Positions 40,627 to 49,993 of a DNA stretch of 64,000 bases are shown in pieces. The notes beneath the pieces are model-generated. The model was not told the origin of the DNA. It made no database searches and was given only the letters and a program-made list of their open reading frames with translations. The translations under genes were made by a program, and so were the position numbers. The DNA is from Bacteroidia bacterium. Lineage in GTDB: Bacteria > Bacteroidota > Bacteroidia > Cytophagales > Cyclobacteriaceae. Positions within the stretch are counted from its first letter, which is position 1; the number at the start of each line of letters is the position of its first letter. The stretch is from positions 1 to 64,000 of the forward strand of contig JAUIAO010000029.1 in NCBI GenBank assembly GCA_030425425.1. Reading direction: 5' to 3'.

Positions 40627-41355
40627 ATGAAGTACCTTATCTATCTTCTCATTTTTATAATGAGTCTCGTTTTTGCATTTGCACAAAATAATATTCACCA
40701 GGCACAATGTGTTACTGAATTTGGCTCAAAGCAATCTCCTGTCAATATCGTAACTGGGCAATGTGAACTAGCAGAACACCTTATTGACCTTCATTACGAA
40801 CCTTCACACGAACATTTGATTCATGAGGAGCATTGTGTAAAGTTGGATTATGACCCAGGAAGTTATATAGTTTTTGACGGGGATCAATTTGATTTTTTGC
40901 AATTCCATTTTCACACTCCGTCAGAGCATCATATGGATGGCGATGAATATCCATTAGAAATGCACATGGTGCATTTCAGGCAAGACACTATGCCTCGATA
41001 TTTAGTAATAGGTTTGTTGTTTGAGGAAGGAAAAGAAGATCCATTCATCAAGCATTTTCTGAATGCTGTACCAGAGACTGTCAGTGTTGCAGACTACCCG
41101 GACCTTCAGATAGATATCAGTCAGGAGCTAATGCCGTCAGATTTTGGAAGCTATTATCACTATGATGGATCCCTGACAACACCTCCTTATACGGAAACAG
41201 TAGAATGGGTAATTGTTTCAAAAATCCATACTGCTTCCATTACCCAAATTAAAAAATTGGAAGAGTTGGAAGGTCCGAATAACCGTAAGATTCAAGAACT
41301 GAAAGATCGCGTGATCCAGGAATGTCACTCCAGAACGATCACTTATAAATTCTGA
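40627..41355 (+). CDS. Alpha-class carbonic anhydrase
   Basis: A 242-residue periplasmic or secreted enzyme that hydrates CO2 to bicarbonate. The signal peptide ends about residue 19 (FAFAQ). Zinc ligands are His94 and His96 in FLQFHFHTPSEH and His113 in LEMHMVHF. Also present are KQSPVNI and YYHYDGSLTTPPYTETVEW. Length is typical for bacterial alpha enzymes. Confidence 0.93.
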   Translation: MKYLIYLLIFIMSLVFAFAQNNIHQAQCVTEFGSKQSPVNIVTGQCELAEHLIDLHYEPSHEHLIHEEHCVKLDYDPGSYIVFDGDQFDFLQFHFHTPSEHHMDGDEYPLEMHMVHFRQDTMPRYLVIGLLFEEGKEDPFIKHFLNAVPETVSVADYPDLQIDISQELMPSDFGSYYHYDGSLTTPPYTETVEWVIVSKIHTASITQIKKLEELEGPNNRKIQELKDRVIQECHSRTITYKF

Positions 41356-41362
41356 TCATGTT

Positions 41363-42145
41363 CTAGGATTTGGTTTCACCATAGACCTGCATTGTGGAAA
41401 GGGTTGGGCTTTCTGCGCCGCCTTTACTTTCTACAGTCACGGCAAAAGCATCTGCCGCAGCAATGTTTTTCATAATTTGGAACTTTCCTGAGGCTGCATC
41501 AAATACCCCGGCATCTATAGGCTTTCCATCTATCAATGCCCAGAGTTGATACTGCTGGTGCTGCGGTAGTTGAGCTAGATTCGATGAGTTTAGGAAGACC
41601 TCTTCTTCTTCAGCATTCCAGTAAATGACAACATTGGCATTTTTGGCTTTGTCAGTGCCATTAAGGATGATCCTGCTAAACTCCGGGCTGACGATCACGG
41701 CCAGATCATTGCGAATTTCATCCAGTTCCTGACTGGCTTGGCTGTAGCGCTCCGCCATTTCAATATTTCGAGAAGTTACTTGTGCCAGTTTCAGATCTGT
41801 ATCTTTCCAGCTGTTCCAAAAATACCATGCAGAGGCACTGGCGATTACTGTCGCTGAAATGCTTGCTGCTGCCAACAACCTCCATTTGGAAGAATCATCC
41901 GAGGTAGGAGGAAGGTGTCTCATCACAGCCTGGTTTTGCATTACATATTTTTTCACTGCTTCACTTGGCGTAATAGCGTATTTGAAAGCGATGCGCTCGA
42001 TAGTCCTTTGCAATCCGGCATATTCCATCTGTACTTCAGCATCTGATTCGATCAATAACTCAACATCCCGATGCTCCGATTCTGATAATTCACCTGTGAT
42101 GTATGGGATCAGGTAACCTTCCGATAATAATTCTTCTTTATTCAA
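41363..42145 (-). CDS. Anti-sigma factor (RskA-like)
   Basis: A 260-residue membrane protein. The N-terminal cytoplasmic sigma-binding region (about 1-85) has YLIPYITGELSESEHRDVEL. One membrane helix (about 94-112) is flanked by KWRLLAAASISATVIASASA. The periplasmic RskA-like C-terminal domain contains NVVIYWNAEEEEVFLNSSNL, YQLWALIDGKPIDAGVFDAA and FAVTVESKGGAESPTLSTMQ. It overlaps the sigma gene by 8 bases and should hold that sigma factor inactive until a signal. No classic zinc-binding HxxxCxxC motif is visible. Confidence 0.88.
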   Translation of the reverse strand: MNKEELLSEGYLIPYITGELSESEHRDVELLIESDAEVQMEYAGLQRTIERIAFKYAITPSEAVKKYVMQNQAVMRHLPPTSDDSSKWRLLAAASISATVIASASAWYFWNSWKDTDLKLAQVTSRNIEMAERYSQASQELDEIRNDLAVIVSPEFSRIILNGTDKAKNANVVIYWNAEEEEVFLNSSNLAQLPQHQQYQLWALIDGKPIDAGVFDAASGKFQIMKNIAAADAFAVTVESKGGAESPTLSTMQVYGETKS

Positions 42146-42683
42146 AATCTTTGTTCAGTTTAGATTTGATGTCTTTTAGACAATTCCTTAATCTGGTTTT
42201 TACTGTGCCTAGTGCTATATCTTCATTTTTGGAAATTTCAGCATGCGAGTATCCCATAAAAAAATTGAGCTGGATCAGTTTTTTACACATTTTTCCGATT
42301 TCATTGAGGACAGCCGAAAGTCCAATGTAATCTTCCTTGCCAGAAGGCTCATCAAACATATCTACGAACTCCGTAATGTCATCAGATTTTTGTGTTGCTT
42401 TGAAATCTTTGGATCGCGTGACATCAATGGCTTTATTCCTCGCGATGCGGTACATCCAGGTAAATAGTGTGCCTTTTTTTTCATCGAATTGATCAATCTG
42501 GTCCCAGATTTTCACAAACACATCGTGAAGGGTTTCTTCGGCAATTTCCTGGTGACGTACGGTTCTGTAGATCACACCATACAGAGCTTCCGAATAATGA
42601 TCATAGATATAATCAAGGGCCTTTACGTCTCTATTTCTCATCTTATTGACGAGCAGGCTGGTTATTTCTAAGGTTTCTGTCAA
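42138..42683 (-). CDS. ECF-type RNA polymerase sigma factor
   Basis: A 181-residue sigma-70-family ECF factor. Region 2 contains LDYIYDHYSEALYGVIYRTV and FTWMYRIARNKAIDVTRSKD. Region 4 contains LIQLNFFMGYSHAEISKNED and IALGTVKTRLRNCLKDIKSK. It is co-transcribed with the overlapping anti-sigma gene, the usual arrangement. The regulon is unknown. Confidence 0.93.
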   Translation of the reverse strand: MTETLEITSLLVNKMRNRDVKALDYIYDHYSEALYGVIYRTVRHQEIAEETLHDVFVKIWDQIDQFDEKKGTLFTWMYRIARNKAIDVTRSKDFKATQKSDDITEFVDMFDEPSGKEDYIGLSAVLNEIGKMCKKLIQLNFFMGYSHAEISKNEDIALGTVKTRLRNCLKDIKSKLNKDFE

Positions 42684-42739
42684 AATATTGGCTTATTTGT
42701 AGTGAGGGTCGTTCATTTTAATCGATCAGAGCATAAGCT

Positions 42740-43783
42740 ATGAAAAGGATTGTTTACTTCTTTCTAATTGCAATTCTGGTGTCGGGATTTTATTATTCCA
42801 CATTACCAGTAGAGAAAGATATACTACAAACACCAAAAATCAATGGAGCAAGCCTCGAAAGTCCACACTTCGAATTGCACTCATCAGACTTTGTATTATT
42901 GAATGACTGGAATACTGAATGGGTGGCGATTATTCCTTATGCTTTTTCTCATGCTACGAAACCTCAAGTCCATTTTAATCACGAATTTATGTGGTGGGGA
43001 GAAAAACTGAATGGCGTGAAAACCATGATTCGCCTTGCGCATCAGCAGGGTATCGGCGTAATGCTGAAACCGCATGTCTGGATTAGTGAAGGGTGGGTGG
43101 GCGATTTTTTGTTAGATAATGAGCAAGACTGGGAGGTTTGGGAAGATCAATATCGCAGTTATGTGTTGGCTTTTGCAAAGCTGGCGGAAGAAACCGGCGT
43201 GAAGCTTTTTTGTATTGGTACTGAGTATAAATTGGCGGTGAAGTATCGGCCGCACTTTTGGAAGGATCTGATTCAGGAAGTCAGAGATGTCTACTCAGGG
43301 AAATTGACCTATGCAGCCAATTGGGATAACTACCAACAGGTTACATTTTGGGATGAGTTGGATTACATCGGTATCGATGCTTATTTCCCATTGGTACATC
43401 AATCAAACTGCTCACTGGAAGAATTGAAACATGCATGGAAACCTCTTAAAGTTGATATTTCTGAATTCAGTAAGCAGCTTGGTAAACCAGTTTTATTTAC
43501 AGAATATGGATATCAGTCTGCAGATGGAGCGACTGGCAACCACTGGGAAATTGAGAAATATGGTAGAGTGACTAACGAGGAGCTTCAGGGTATAGCGTAT
43601 CAGGCGCTATTTGATACATTTTGGAGCGAACCTTGGTTTGCAGGTGGGTTTTGGTGGAAGTGGCATTTTGGTAACCGATATTTAGAAACTCGACCTACAA
43701 GTTTTACTCCTCAGGGCAAAAAGGCAGAAAAAGTGATCACAGATTTTTACGGTAAGAATAGGTCTCTATCTAACGATCAGTAG
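42740..43783 (+). CDS. Glycoside hydrolase, GH113-like
   Basis: A 347-residue TIM-barrel hydrolase with an N-terminal signal or anchor (about 1-20). Candidate catalytic residues are Glu161 in CIGTEYKLAV (acid/base) and Glu255 in LFTEYGYQSADG (nucleophile). WVAIIPYAFSHATKPQVHFN, VMLKPHVWISEG and WGGFWWKWHF-like segments fit GH113, which includes beta-mannanases. The substrate is inferred from family only. It is convergent with a gene for a sugar-binding-type protein (7-base overlap at 3' ends). Confidence 0.82.
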   Translation: MKRIVYFFLIAILVSGFYYSTLPVEKDILQTPKINGASLESPHFELHSSDFVLLNDWNTEWVAIIPYAFSHATKPQVHFNHEFMWWGEKLNGVKTMIRLAHQQGIGVMLKPHVWISEGWVGDFLLDNEQDWEVWEDQYRSYVLAFAKLAEETGVKLFCIGTEYKLAVKYRPHFWKDLIQEVRDVYSGKLTYAANWDNYQQVTFWDELDYIGIDAYFPLVHQSNCSLEELKHAWKPLKVDISEFSKQLGKPVLFTEYGYQSADGATGNHWEIEKYGRVTNEELQGIAYQALFDTFWSEPWFAGGFWWKWHFGNRYLETRPTSFTPQGKKAEKVITDFYGKNRSLSNDQ

Positions 43784-44775
43784 TCAATGTCCCACGTCCA
43801 ATTCTGTTTTTTGTACTGATCTTTAGTAGTAATTTGAACAGGCCCCTCATAGATTCCGGCATTTCCTCCTATGTCGTAAACATGTACGGCCAGAACATTT
43901 TTTCCATTTCTGTTGAGAGCAGAGGCAGGGATATGGTAGACTCTAAACTTATCATAGCTTATAGAGGACCCAAATCTTCTACCATCGTTTGTGGATCCTA
44001 TCAAAATTCCATTGAGATATGTCTCATCAAAATCATCTACTTTTCCCAATATCAATACCAAGTGTGGTTCATTTTGAAGATCAGCCGGCAATTTGAAGGA
44101 CTTTCTATACCATGCTTCTCCTTCTATGTGTGTCATTTTCAGAGTTCTCCAAAAGCCCGGCACCATGATGCCCTGCCATCTTTTGTCGTCATATTCTATC
44201 TCTTTCCACCATCGGTTGTCACCCTCTCTGAATTTCCATACACCATCCAGTACCAGGGTTTTAGGTTTAGATTTACCATCTGTATAAATCCCTATTTTAC
44301 CATCCAGGATTCCTCCGTCCAATACCGCATCATATACGCGCACGGCTATAGTGTTTTCTCCGGATGGATTGATCCATTCTTCAGGTATAAAATATTCGCG
44401 ATTAGAATTGTAGGCAGTATAAAAATCCGGTGGAAAAGATCCTGAAAAACCAATCAAATGTCCGTTGAAGTAAACTTCATCTACATCATCAATATATCCG
44501 AGGATCAAGAATAGGTTTCTTCCTTTTACGTCGGTTAGATCTACTTTTTTGCGATACCAGGCATAGCCGTCGAATCCGCCGAATCCTTCATCTTCCCAAC
44601 GAGAAGGTGTGAATATTTCTTCCCAGTTTTGGTCATCGTAGTTGGGATCTGCCCATTCCTGGCGATCACCTATCGAGAATTTCCAAAACCCTCGGAGGTC
44701 TATCAAGCGATAGAGGTCGTTAGCCGTGCCGAGCACAGGCGAAATAAAAATGAACAGATAAATCAGCGCTTTCAT
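43777..44775 (-). CDS. Secreted tandem jelly-roll (GH2-N-like) protein
   Basis: A 332-residue secreted protein starting MKALIYLFIFISPVLGTAND. An in-frame start 26 codons upstream is less likely because it spoils the signal peptide. Two homologous galactose-binding-like units (about 22-165 and 175-325) each carry a W.F..GD...W...YDD..W pattern, then an A.G...FDGYAWYRK or EGEAWYRKSF block, and FLILGYIDDVDEVYFNGHLI or LVLILGKVDDFDETYLNGIL. No catalytic domain is seen. It probably binds carbohydrate, perhaps with the convergent hydrolase. Confidence 0.75.
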   Translation of the reverse strand: MKALIYLFIFISPVLGTANDLYRLIDLRGFWKFSIGDRQEWADPNYDDQNWEEIFTPSRWEDEGFGGFDGYAWYRKKVDLTDVKGRNLFLILGYIDDVDEVYFNGHLIGFSGSFPPDFYTAYNSNREYFIPEEWINPSGENTIAVRVYDAVLDGGILDGKIGIYTDGKSKPKTLVLDGVWKFREGDNRWWKEIEYDDKRWQGIMVPGFWRTLKMTHIEGEAWYRKSFKLPADLQNEPHLVLILGKVDDFDETYLNGILIGSTNDGRRFGSSISYDKFRVYHIPASALNRNGKNVLAVHVYDIGGNAGIYEGPVQITTKDQYKKQNWTWDIDY

Positions 44776-44890
44776 AAGAGTACTGCTTTGAATGTCAATG
44801 ATAATTGGTTTGGATGTAGTGACGAAAGAAAAAAAGTAAATGATTGTCACCAAAATGTCTTTTTATTGGAAGTCACATTCTTTGTGCTGG

Positions 44891-44925
44891 AAAAACAAAA
44901 ACCTTCCCGATTCAGGAAGGCCTTT
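44891..44925 (-). terminator. Terminator after the 189-residue secreted protein
   Basis: CCTTCC/GGAAGG stem with flanking AAAGG/CCTTT-type pairing, followed on the minus strand by a T-rich run, 25 bases past the stop codon. Confidence 0.65.
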
Positions 44926-44949
44926 GTAAATAGTATAAAGAAGTATCTT

Positions 44950-45519
44950 TTAGTCTACAGAAACGATTCTGGTAGACGAATTATCAGAAATCTTGAAGGT
45001 GTAATTCTCAGAGTTGAATTTTGATAAATCAAACACCTTGGAAAATCCTTTCTTTGAATTAATAGACTCTTTGTGGATCATCTCACCTTCGGTATTGTAA
45101 ATACAAAGGCTCACCGGTTTACCATTTTTTTGTTCTAACAGAAGTTGATAGCGATTTTCGCAAAGACACCTGATAGCCACCAGATCATCTGCCTGATCTT
45201 GAATCTGAACATCTTTGGTAATTCTGCCTTGCTTATCTTTTATCTCAAAAGCGTATTTTCCGCTTTTTAGGTTTGATAGATCGTAGCGCTTCATGAATGC
45301 ATTGTCATTGCGTACTACATCTCTTCTCAATACATTGCCATGTTCATCCGTAAGCAATATCGTAACAGGGGATGTGCTGTTGTCCGTATAGAAGACTTTG
45401 AATATGTCACCTCTGGTTTCTACCACTGTAGCTCTTGATTCTTGTGTGCTGCCTGTTGAAGCAAATACAGAACTGATTCCAATTAGGATTACTGCGAATG
45501 TTGTTGTGAAAGTTTTCAT
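44950..45519 (-). CDS. Secreted protein with two T9SS-CTD-like beta domains
   Basis: A 189-residue protein with a signal peptide (1-21). Two similar beta-sandwich units follow (about 38-105 and 112-188): VFYTDNSTSPVTILLTDEHG...YDLSNLKSGKYAFEIKDKQG and LLLEQKNGKPVSLCIYNTEG...FDLSKFNSENYTFKISDNSS. They resemble T9SS C-terminal sorting domains or DUF3244, but no cargo domain is present. Probably exported; function unknown. Confidence 0.65.
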   Translation of the reverse strand: MKTFTTTFAVILIGISSVFASTGSTQESRATVVETRGDIFKVFYTDNSTSPVTILLTDEHGNVLRRDVVRNDNAFMKRYDLSNLKSGKYAFEIKDKQGRITKDVQIQDQADDLVAIRCLCENRYQLLLEQKNGKPVSLCIYNTEGEMIHKESINSKKGFSKVFDLSKFNSENYTFKISDNSSTRIVSVD

Positions 45520-45882
45520 GATGAATGAGTTTTTGACCTTTAGTTTTTTAATAGCGTTTATGATTCAATTTTACGGCGCTATCCACTAAAGTTTGTCACC
45601 CCTCAGTCAACGATTGTCACGAGATGTCACAGTAATGTTTATTGTTATCAACAAAACTAAATATTAAATATGAAATTCGAATATGAAAACGGTTGTAAAT
45701 TATGAATAACAACAGTTATTGAGGTGAAATGCTGGTTTAATATTAATAAAACGTAGGTTATTTTGAAAAATAACAAATAGATGAGTCTGACTTTTTTGGC
45801 CTCCCAAAAAACGAAAAAAGGCCATAATGGCCTTGTAAAATGAGTTCGTATAGAGGGTTTCGTTCAAAAAAGAAACAAGTGA
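45520..45882. other. Intergenic region without genes
   Basis: A/T-rich, with no credible frame. It includes a stretch of about 130 bases upstream of the secreted-protein gene that should hold its promoter, and two hairpins near 45792-45835. Confidence 0.5.
45792..45835 (-). terminator. Double hairpin terminator
   Basis: TTTTTTGG/CCAAAAAA around CCTC (45792-45812) and AAGGCCAT/ATGGCCTT (45818-45834), the latter followed by a T-run on the minus strand. They lie downstream of the acidic 116-residue gene and may act in both directions. Confidence 0.7.
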
Positions 45883-46233
45883 TTACGCATCTTCATCATC
45901 ATCAGACTCTTCATCTCCAATGTAATCGCTCATGTAGCTCACATCTGAGTATTTGTTTTCATAGTCATCTTTGATGCTGTCTCTCAGGTTGCCATCATCA
46001 TCAAAATCATCATCGTCTTCTATGATAGCTTTGGCTTCAGCTACAGTCATTCTGACCATGTAGTATTTCTCATCAGTTTCGAATGGAAGTGCGGAGACCT
46101 TTTTGCCCTCCTTATTGTAGAAATGAATAAGATCTTCAGAAAATCCATAGGGAAAAGCCAACTTTATTTGTTCTTGAATGTGAGTGTCTAGTTTCTCAAA
46201 ATCTTTGATTACCCGTGGTTTTGGAGCGTCCAT
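45883..46233 (-). CDS. Conserved-looking acidic hypothetical protein
   Basis: A 116-residue protein starting MDAPKPRVIKDFEKLDTHIQ. It has a small folded part (LAFPYGFSEDLIHFYNKEGK, YMVRMTVAEAKAI) and a very acidic C-terminal half ending SDYIGDEESDDDEDA. Proteins like this appear widely in Bacteroidota as far as I recall, but I cannot give a function. It lies just downstream of the response regulator on the same strand, with 83 bases between. Confidence 0.65.
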   Translation of the reverse strand: MDAPKPRVIKDFEKLDTHIQEQIKLAFPYGFSEDLIHFYNKEGKKVSALPFETDEKYYMVRMTVAEAKAIIEDDDDFDDDGNLRDSIKDDYENKYSDVSYMSDYIGDEESDDDEDA

Positions 46234-46316
46234 AGTTAGTTTTTTGGGCGAAATTTAACTCAGGATATTAAAAATCAAAAAATCAAACCAAGTATTTCCA
46301 AATTAAAAATCCAATA

Positions 46317-47009
46317 TCAAAGAATAAGCTTATATCCAGCTCCATGCACCGTCAGGATTATTCTCGGGTCATTAGGGTTTTCCTCGATTTTCTGTCTAAG
46401 CTTGAGTATGAAATTGTCAACTGTTCTGGTGGTGGGAGTAGATTCATAACCCCATACATCTTCCAGAAGTTGATATCGGCTGACTATTTCGTTTTTATGC
46501 TCAAAGAGGTATTGGAGCACTTCATATTCCTTATGAGACATTTTTACATGATTTCCCTCATTGTCTTCCGATTCATAATGGTTGAAATCTACGGTCAGCG
46601 CACCGAAAGTGATTTTACCTTCATGTTGAGGAGTGTCAGAGTGTGTGACGGTTCGTCTTAGCACTGCTTTTACTCTTGCTACTAATTCCCGCAAACTGAA
46701 AGGTTTTGTGATATAATCATCTGCTCCCAGTTCCAGCCCCAGCACTTTGTCTATTTCCTCACCTTTGGCCGTTAGGAAAATGATTGGAGTAGTCACACCC
46801 TCTTTTCTTGCCAGTTTGCAAACATCAAAGCCCGAAAGTTTCGGCATCATCACATCAAGTAAAATAAGATCATATGTTTCCTTTCGTAAGTAATCAATTC
46901 CTTGCTGACCATCAACTGCCACAGTTACCTCAAACTGTTCAAATTCCAGATTGTCTTTCAATCCCAACTGCATGTTGGGGTCGTCCTCAACGATTAAGAT
47001 CCGAGCCAT
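46317..47009 (-). CDS. OmpR-family response regulator
   Basis: A 230-residue two-component regulator. The receiver domain has the phosphate-accepting Asp52 in LILLDVMMPKLSG and conserved Lys in DDYITKPFSLREL. A winged-helix DNA-binding domain follows (about 130-228; SHKEYEVLQYLFEHKNEIVS, TRTVDNFILKLRQKI). It overlaps the kinase gene upstream by 23 bases, so the two are a cognate pair. Confidence 0.93.
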   Translation of the reverse strand: MARILIVEDDPNMQLGLKDNLEFEQFEVTVAVDGQQGIDYLRKETYDLILLDVMMPKLSGFDVCKLARKEGVTTPIIFLTAKGEEIDKVLGLELGADDYITKPFSLRELVARVKAVLRRTVTHSDTPQHEGKITFGALTVDFNHYESEDNEGNHVKMSHKEYEVLQYLFEHKNEIVSRYQLLEDVWGYESTPTTRTVDNFILKLRQKIEENPNDPRIILTVHGAGYKLIL

Positions 47010-48561
47010 TGTCTTTTGTGTTAAAAATGAGTTTAAATTTAGTGCCTTTGCCCAGTTTACTGTCTACGGTGATTTTGCCACCATGAGCTTCCATGAGGTG
47101 ATTGACCAGCGCCAGTCCCAGGCCAGCACCACGGGTAGTATGAATATTGCCATCAGTCACTCTATAAAATTTATCAAAAATCTGATTGATTTTGTCCTTC
47201 GGGATGCCGATTCCCTGATCCTGCACTTCTACAAAGATCGAATCTCCTGCCATGCCAGTTCGGAAGATGAGTGCTTTTCGATCTTCACTATATTTCATGG
47301 CATTGTCCAGTAAGTTGACCAGAGCTTCATACAATGCTTCTTTGTCAATTTTTACCATCGGGAGGTCGGCTTCTAATTGACTTTCGAAAGTAAATCCATT
47401 TCTCTCAATGTGGTAAGCATAGTCACTTAGTAGTTCTTTGGTGACATCAGAGACGTTTACAGGTTCTGGATGATAAGATCGTTTGTTATTTTCAATCTGG
47501 GAAAAATTCAGAATCTTATTGACAATATTGGTCAGTCGATTGGTTTCTTTTAGAATGATTTTTTCATATTCCTTGCGTTTATCATGATTTGCCACTCGGT
47601 CGAGCAAAAGCGTCTCGGCAAACATGCTGATTAAGGCTAGTGGCGTACGGAGCTCGTGAGAGACATTAGATACAAAATCGGATTTATTTTGGGCCAGCCT
47701 CATTTCTTTTCGGTAGTTGCGGTAAACCATCGTGAAGCCAAAGATCAACAACAATAGGAGCATCATTGATGCTGCTATGTTGTAATAAAATCGCTCCTGC
47801 ACGAGTTCTTTCACAGTTTTGTTTTTCGAACTTATCCCTACTTCTACAGTTGGTAGCAACCACATGCATTTTTGAGACATTACATCTTTGCGAAGCGAAT
47901 CAGTGGTGTAAATGAAATTTTCAGCTCCGGCATATCCCAGCGTTATAATGAGTTCATTGTCGGCTATTTGTTGTAAACGTGGAGCTAAAACATTGTTTGC
48001 AAAACCATCAATACTCAGCACACCAATGCAATAAACAGGAGCGCTGTTGTGCTCCAAAACCACATTGATTAGCTGATAGGTGCCATTTTTTAGTCGAATA
48101 ATTCCTGTAGGTTCAATTTTGCGATATCCTCCTTCCTTGTATCTAATTAGCTGGTCTTTGGTTTTTGCCTGTGCGAGATCCAGAGAATCTCTCAGGTTCA
48201 CCCAGAAGTTTTCCGAAAGATCGTTTAGCGCATTGTGAAAAATTTGTGCTTTGAACCTTCCAGTTTTGAGATTGGTGAATAGCAGCGCATGAAGATTGCT
48301 GTAAGCGATGATCGGTGACTTGGCGGGTAACTCCAATGAATCATTGAGCTGCTGCTCTATTTTATCCATGATCCCGCTCAGGTTGTCATTTGAGTATTGG
48401 TTGACTGAAAAAATGATCGCATCGAGTTGATTTTCGTAAGCTCGCTCTATCACCTTTTCACTTTCTGAAATACTGGAAATCTCGTAGATCGTAAAAAGAA
48501 TGATTGGTAGCAATATGGTGCCGGCTACCGTCAGGATGAGTTTGTTGGCTCTGGACTTCAT
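46987..48561 (-). CDS. Membrane sensor histidine kinase
   Basis: A 524-residue kinase with two membrane segments (about 8-27 and 262-283) bracketing a 230-residue periplasmic sensor. HisKA has the phospho-His near 300 in FVSNVSHELRTPLALISMF. The HATPase has LVNLLDNAMKYS, VEVQDQGIGIPKDK and GAGLGLALVNHLMEAHGGKI. It is partner to the OmpR-type regulator downstream. The periplasmic domain is not recognised. Confidence 0.92.
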   Translation of the reverse strand: MKSRANKLILTVAGTILLPIILFTIYEISSISESEKVIERAYENQLDAIIFSVNQYSNDNLSGIMDKIEQQLNDSLELPAKSPIIAYSNLHALLFTNLKTGRFKAQIFHNALNDLSENFWVNLRDSLDLAQAKTKDQLIRYKEGGYRKIEPTGIIRLKNGTYQLINVVLEHNSAPVYCIGVLSIDGFANNVLAPRLQQIADNELIITLGYAGAENFIYTTDSLRKDVMSQKCMWLLPTVEVGISSKNKTVKELVQERFYYNIAASMMLLLLLIFGFTMVYRNYRKEMRLAQNKSDFVSNVSHELRTPLALISMFAETLLLDRVANHDKRKEYEKIILKETNRLTNIVNKILNFSQIENNKRSYHPEPVNVSDVTKELLSDYAYHIERNGFTFESQLEADLPMVKIDKEALYEALVNLLDNAMKYSEDRKALIFRTGMAGDSIFVEVQDQGIGIPKDKINQIFDKFYRVTDGNIHTTRGAGLGLALVNHLMEAHGGKITVDSKLGKGTKFKLIFNTKDNGSDLNR

Positions 48562-48657
48562 ACATCGAAAATATGAAACTTATGCCATAGCATACGTGGC
48601 TTTGCAGTCATTGATTATATCTTTATGTAAAAGTTTGTAACCATTAACCAAACAATC

Positions 48658-48930
48658 ATGTCAAACGAAACCAAAGGACAAGTAGAAAGCCTATTGACAG
48701 AGCTAGGTAAGAAGATTGATCACCTGATAGCTGAGGCGAAAGAAGCTGGTGGTGAGGTTCGTGAGGATCTGGAAGAGAAAATAGAAGAGCTAAAAGCTAA
48801 GAAGAGTAAGATAGAGGATGATTTCGAGGAGTATAAATCCAGTGAAAAGTGGCAGGATGCCAAAACCCACGTTCATACTGCTGTGAAGGAGCTGAAAGCT
48901 GCTGTGGAGGCGCTTTTTAAGGATAAGTGA
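48658..48930 (+). CDS. Small helical charged protein
   Basis: A 90-residue, highly charged, almost entirely helical protein (LLTELGKKIDHLIAEAKEAG, LKAKKSKIEDDFEEYKSSEK). No signal peptide or membrane helix. It resembles stress-type or apolipoprotein-like coiled proteins; function unknown. It diverges from the two-component operon. Confidence 0.65.
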   Translation: MSNETKGQVESLLTELGKKIDHLIAEAKEAGGEVREDLEEKIEELKAKKSKIEDDFEEYKSSEKWQDAKTHVHTAVKELKAAVEALFKDK

Positions 48931-49167
48931 TTTGTAGGTGATCGGTGTTTGGTGACCGGGGATCGGTTATCAGTGCGAGGTTTTTTAATACTGATGATTT
49001 GGATGAAAGAATGGGGATGATTGAAAGATCATTCAGATGGAGATCCATTCGAACTGAAGTGTCCAAAAAACTCTGAATTTTCTTGGCGGCTGACTCACGG
49101 TCGAGTCCTGATGCAGCTTATAGACAGCATCAAAGCAGATGACTTCATGCCCAATGTTGTAGTATGT

Positions 49168-49611
49168 TTATTCCGATATCCCGACTGAAAAGCAGAGTTT
49201 GTATGCGTGTTGCTCGAAGAAGTTCAGGGTTAGAGTTAAACAGTCAATGTCCCATGTCCAGATTTTGTCTGGAAGGTTTTCCTCGTTCTTTTGTGTTGGT
49301 TCTCCGAAGTTTGTTCGCAAATGTCCAGAAATCAGATCAAACCAGTCAATTGCAGGCTTGTCTCCAACAGCCCAGAAATCCAGTTTTCTAAATATTCGTT
49401 CATTGGGCTTTCCCTGAAAATTCCAAAACATAGAAGTTAAGTTGAGAGTTAGACCGTTCAAAATTGTATGTTCGCCCCATTCATAAATAGTTCGATCTCC
49501 TTTCTCCTGTTTGCCTGTTCCAAAGTCGGAATGTAATTGTTCGATAGGGGTTCCCCAAGTGAGTTTGATATCAGTTCCTTCGAATTCCAAATGTTTGCTA
49601 TTAATGGTCAT
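49168..49611 (-). CDS. Hypothetical protein, low-GC orphan cluster
   Basis: A 147-residue, aromatic-rich protein (FEGTDIKLTWGTPIEQLHSD, MFWNFQGKPNERIFRKLDFW, TWDIDCLTLTLNFFEQHAYK). Its composition resembles immunity proteins of contact-dependent toxins, but no family is recognised. Its start overlaps the end of the neighbouring frame. Confidence 0.5.
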   Translation of the reverse strand: MTINSKHLEFEGTDIKLTWGTPIEQLHSDFGTGKQEKGDRTIYEWGEHTILNGLTLNLTSMFWNFQGKPNERIFRKLDFWAVGDKPAIDWFDLISGHLRTNFGEPTQKNEENLPDKIWTWDIDCLTLTLNFFEQHAYKLCFSVGISE

Positions 49612-49853
49612 ATGCGGTTCGGGGAATGTGCTACAACACTTAGGTCTATTTGTATGCCCGATAGCTGAGATATCGATACTAAACTAATGAAATCAGCATA
49701 TGCTCGCAAAATATCCAAAAGCATTGCGTTATACAAGTAAAAATCCAGATACAGATAGGCGGTGTAATCATAGATTCCTAAATCAGCAAACTTGTTCAGT
49801 ACATTCAAATTTTGAAGAGTACATTCACCTTGATGACTTTCATATCCTGACAT
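49608..49853 (-). CDS. Hypothetical protein, possibly decayed at its 5' end
   Basis: An 81-residue frame starting at the first ATG (MSGYESHQGECTLQNLNVLN). The same frame is open without an ATG back to about 49970 and encodes a protein-like sequence (KKDVFNFIRRRLAFEDNLVS). The original start codon may therefore have been lost. The body (DYTAYLYLDFYLYNAMLLDI) looks like a folded helical protein. Confidence 0.4.
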   Translation of the reverse strand: MSGYESHQGECTLQNLNVLNKFADLGIYDYTAYLYLDFYLYNAMLLDILRAYADFISLVSISQLSGIQIDLSVVAHSPNRI

Positions 49854-49993
49854 TTCAAATCTTCTATGTTCTTTCTTAATGCTGTCAGTGTCGATATGTC
49901 TTAATTGACTTACGAGATTATCTTCAAAGGCCAGTCTTCTTCTGATAAAATTGAAAACATCCTTTTTGCTTTAAGCATTTCCGCTTGTTATAG

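Noticed and set aside
48931..49030. Short tandem repeat array (GATCGGTG-like) after the helical protein
   Set aside because: Only a few degenerate copies; similar AGCGATCAGCG-like debris occurs near 50955 and 22230, and no regular array can be defined.
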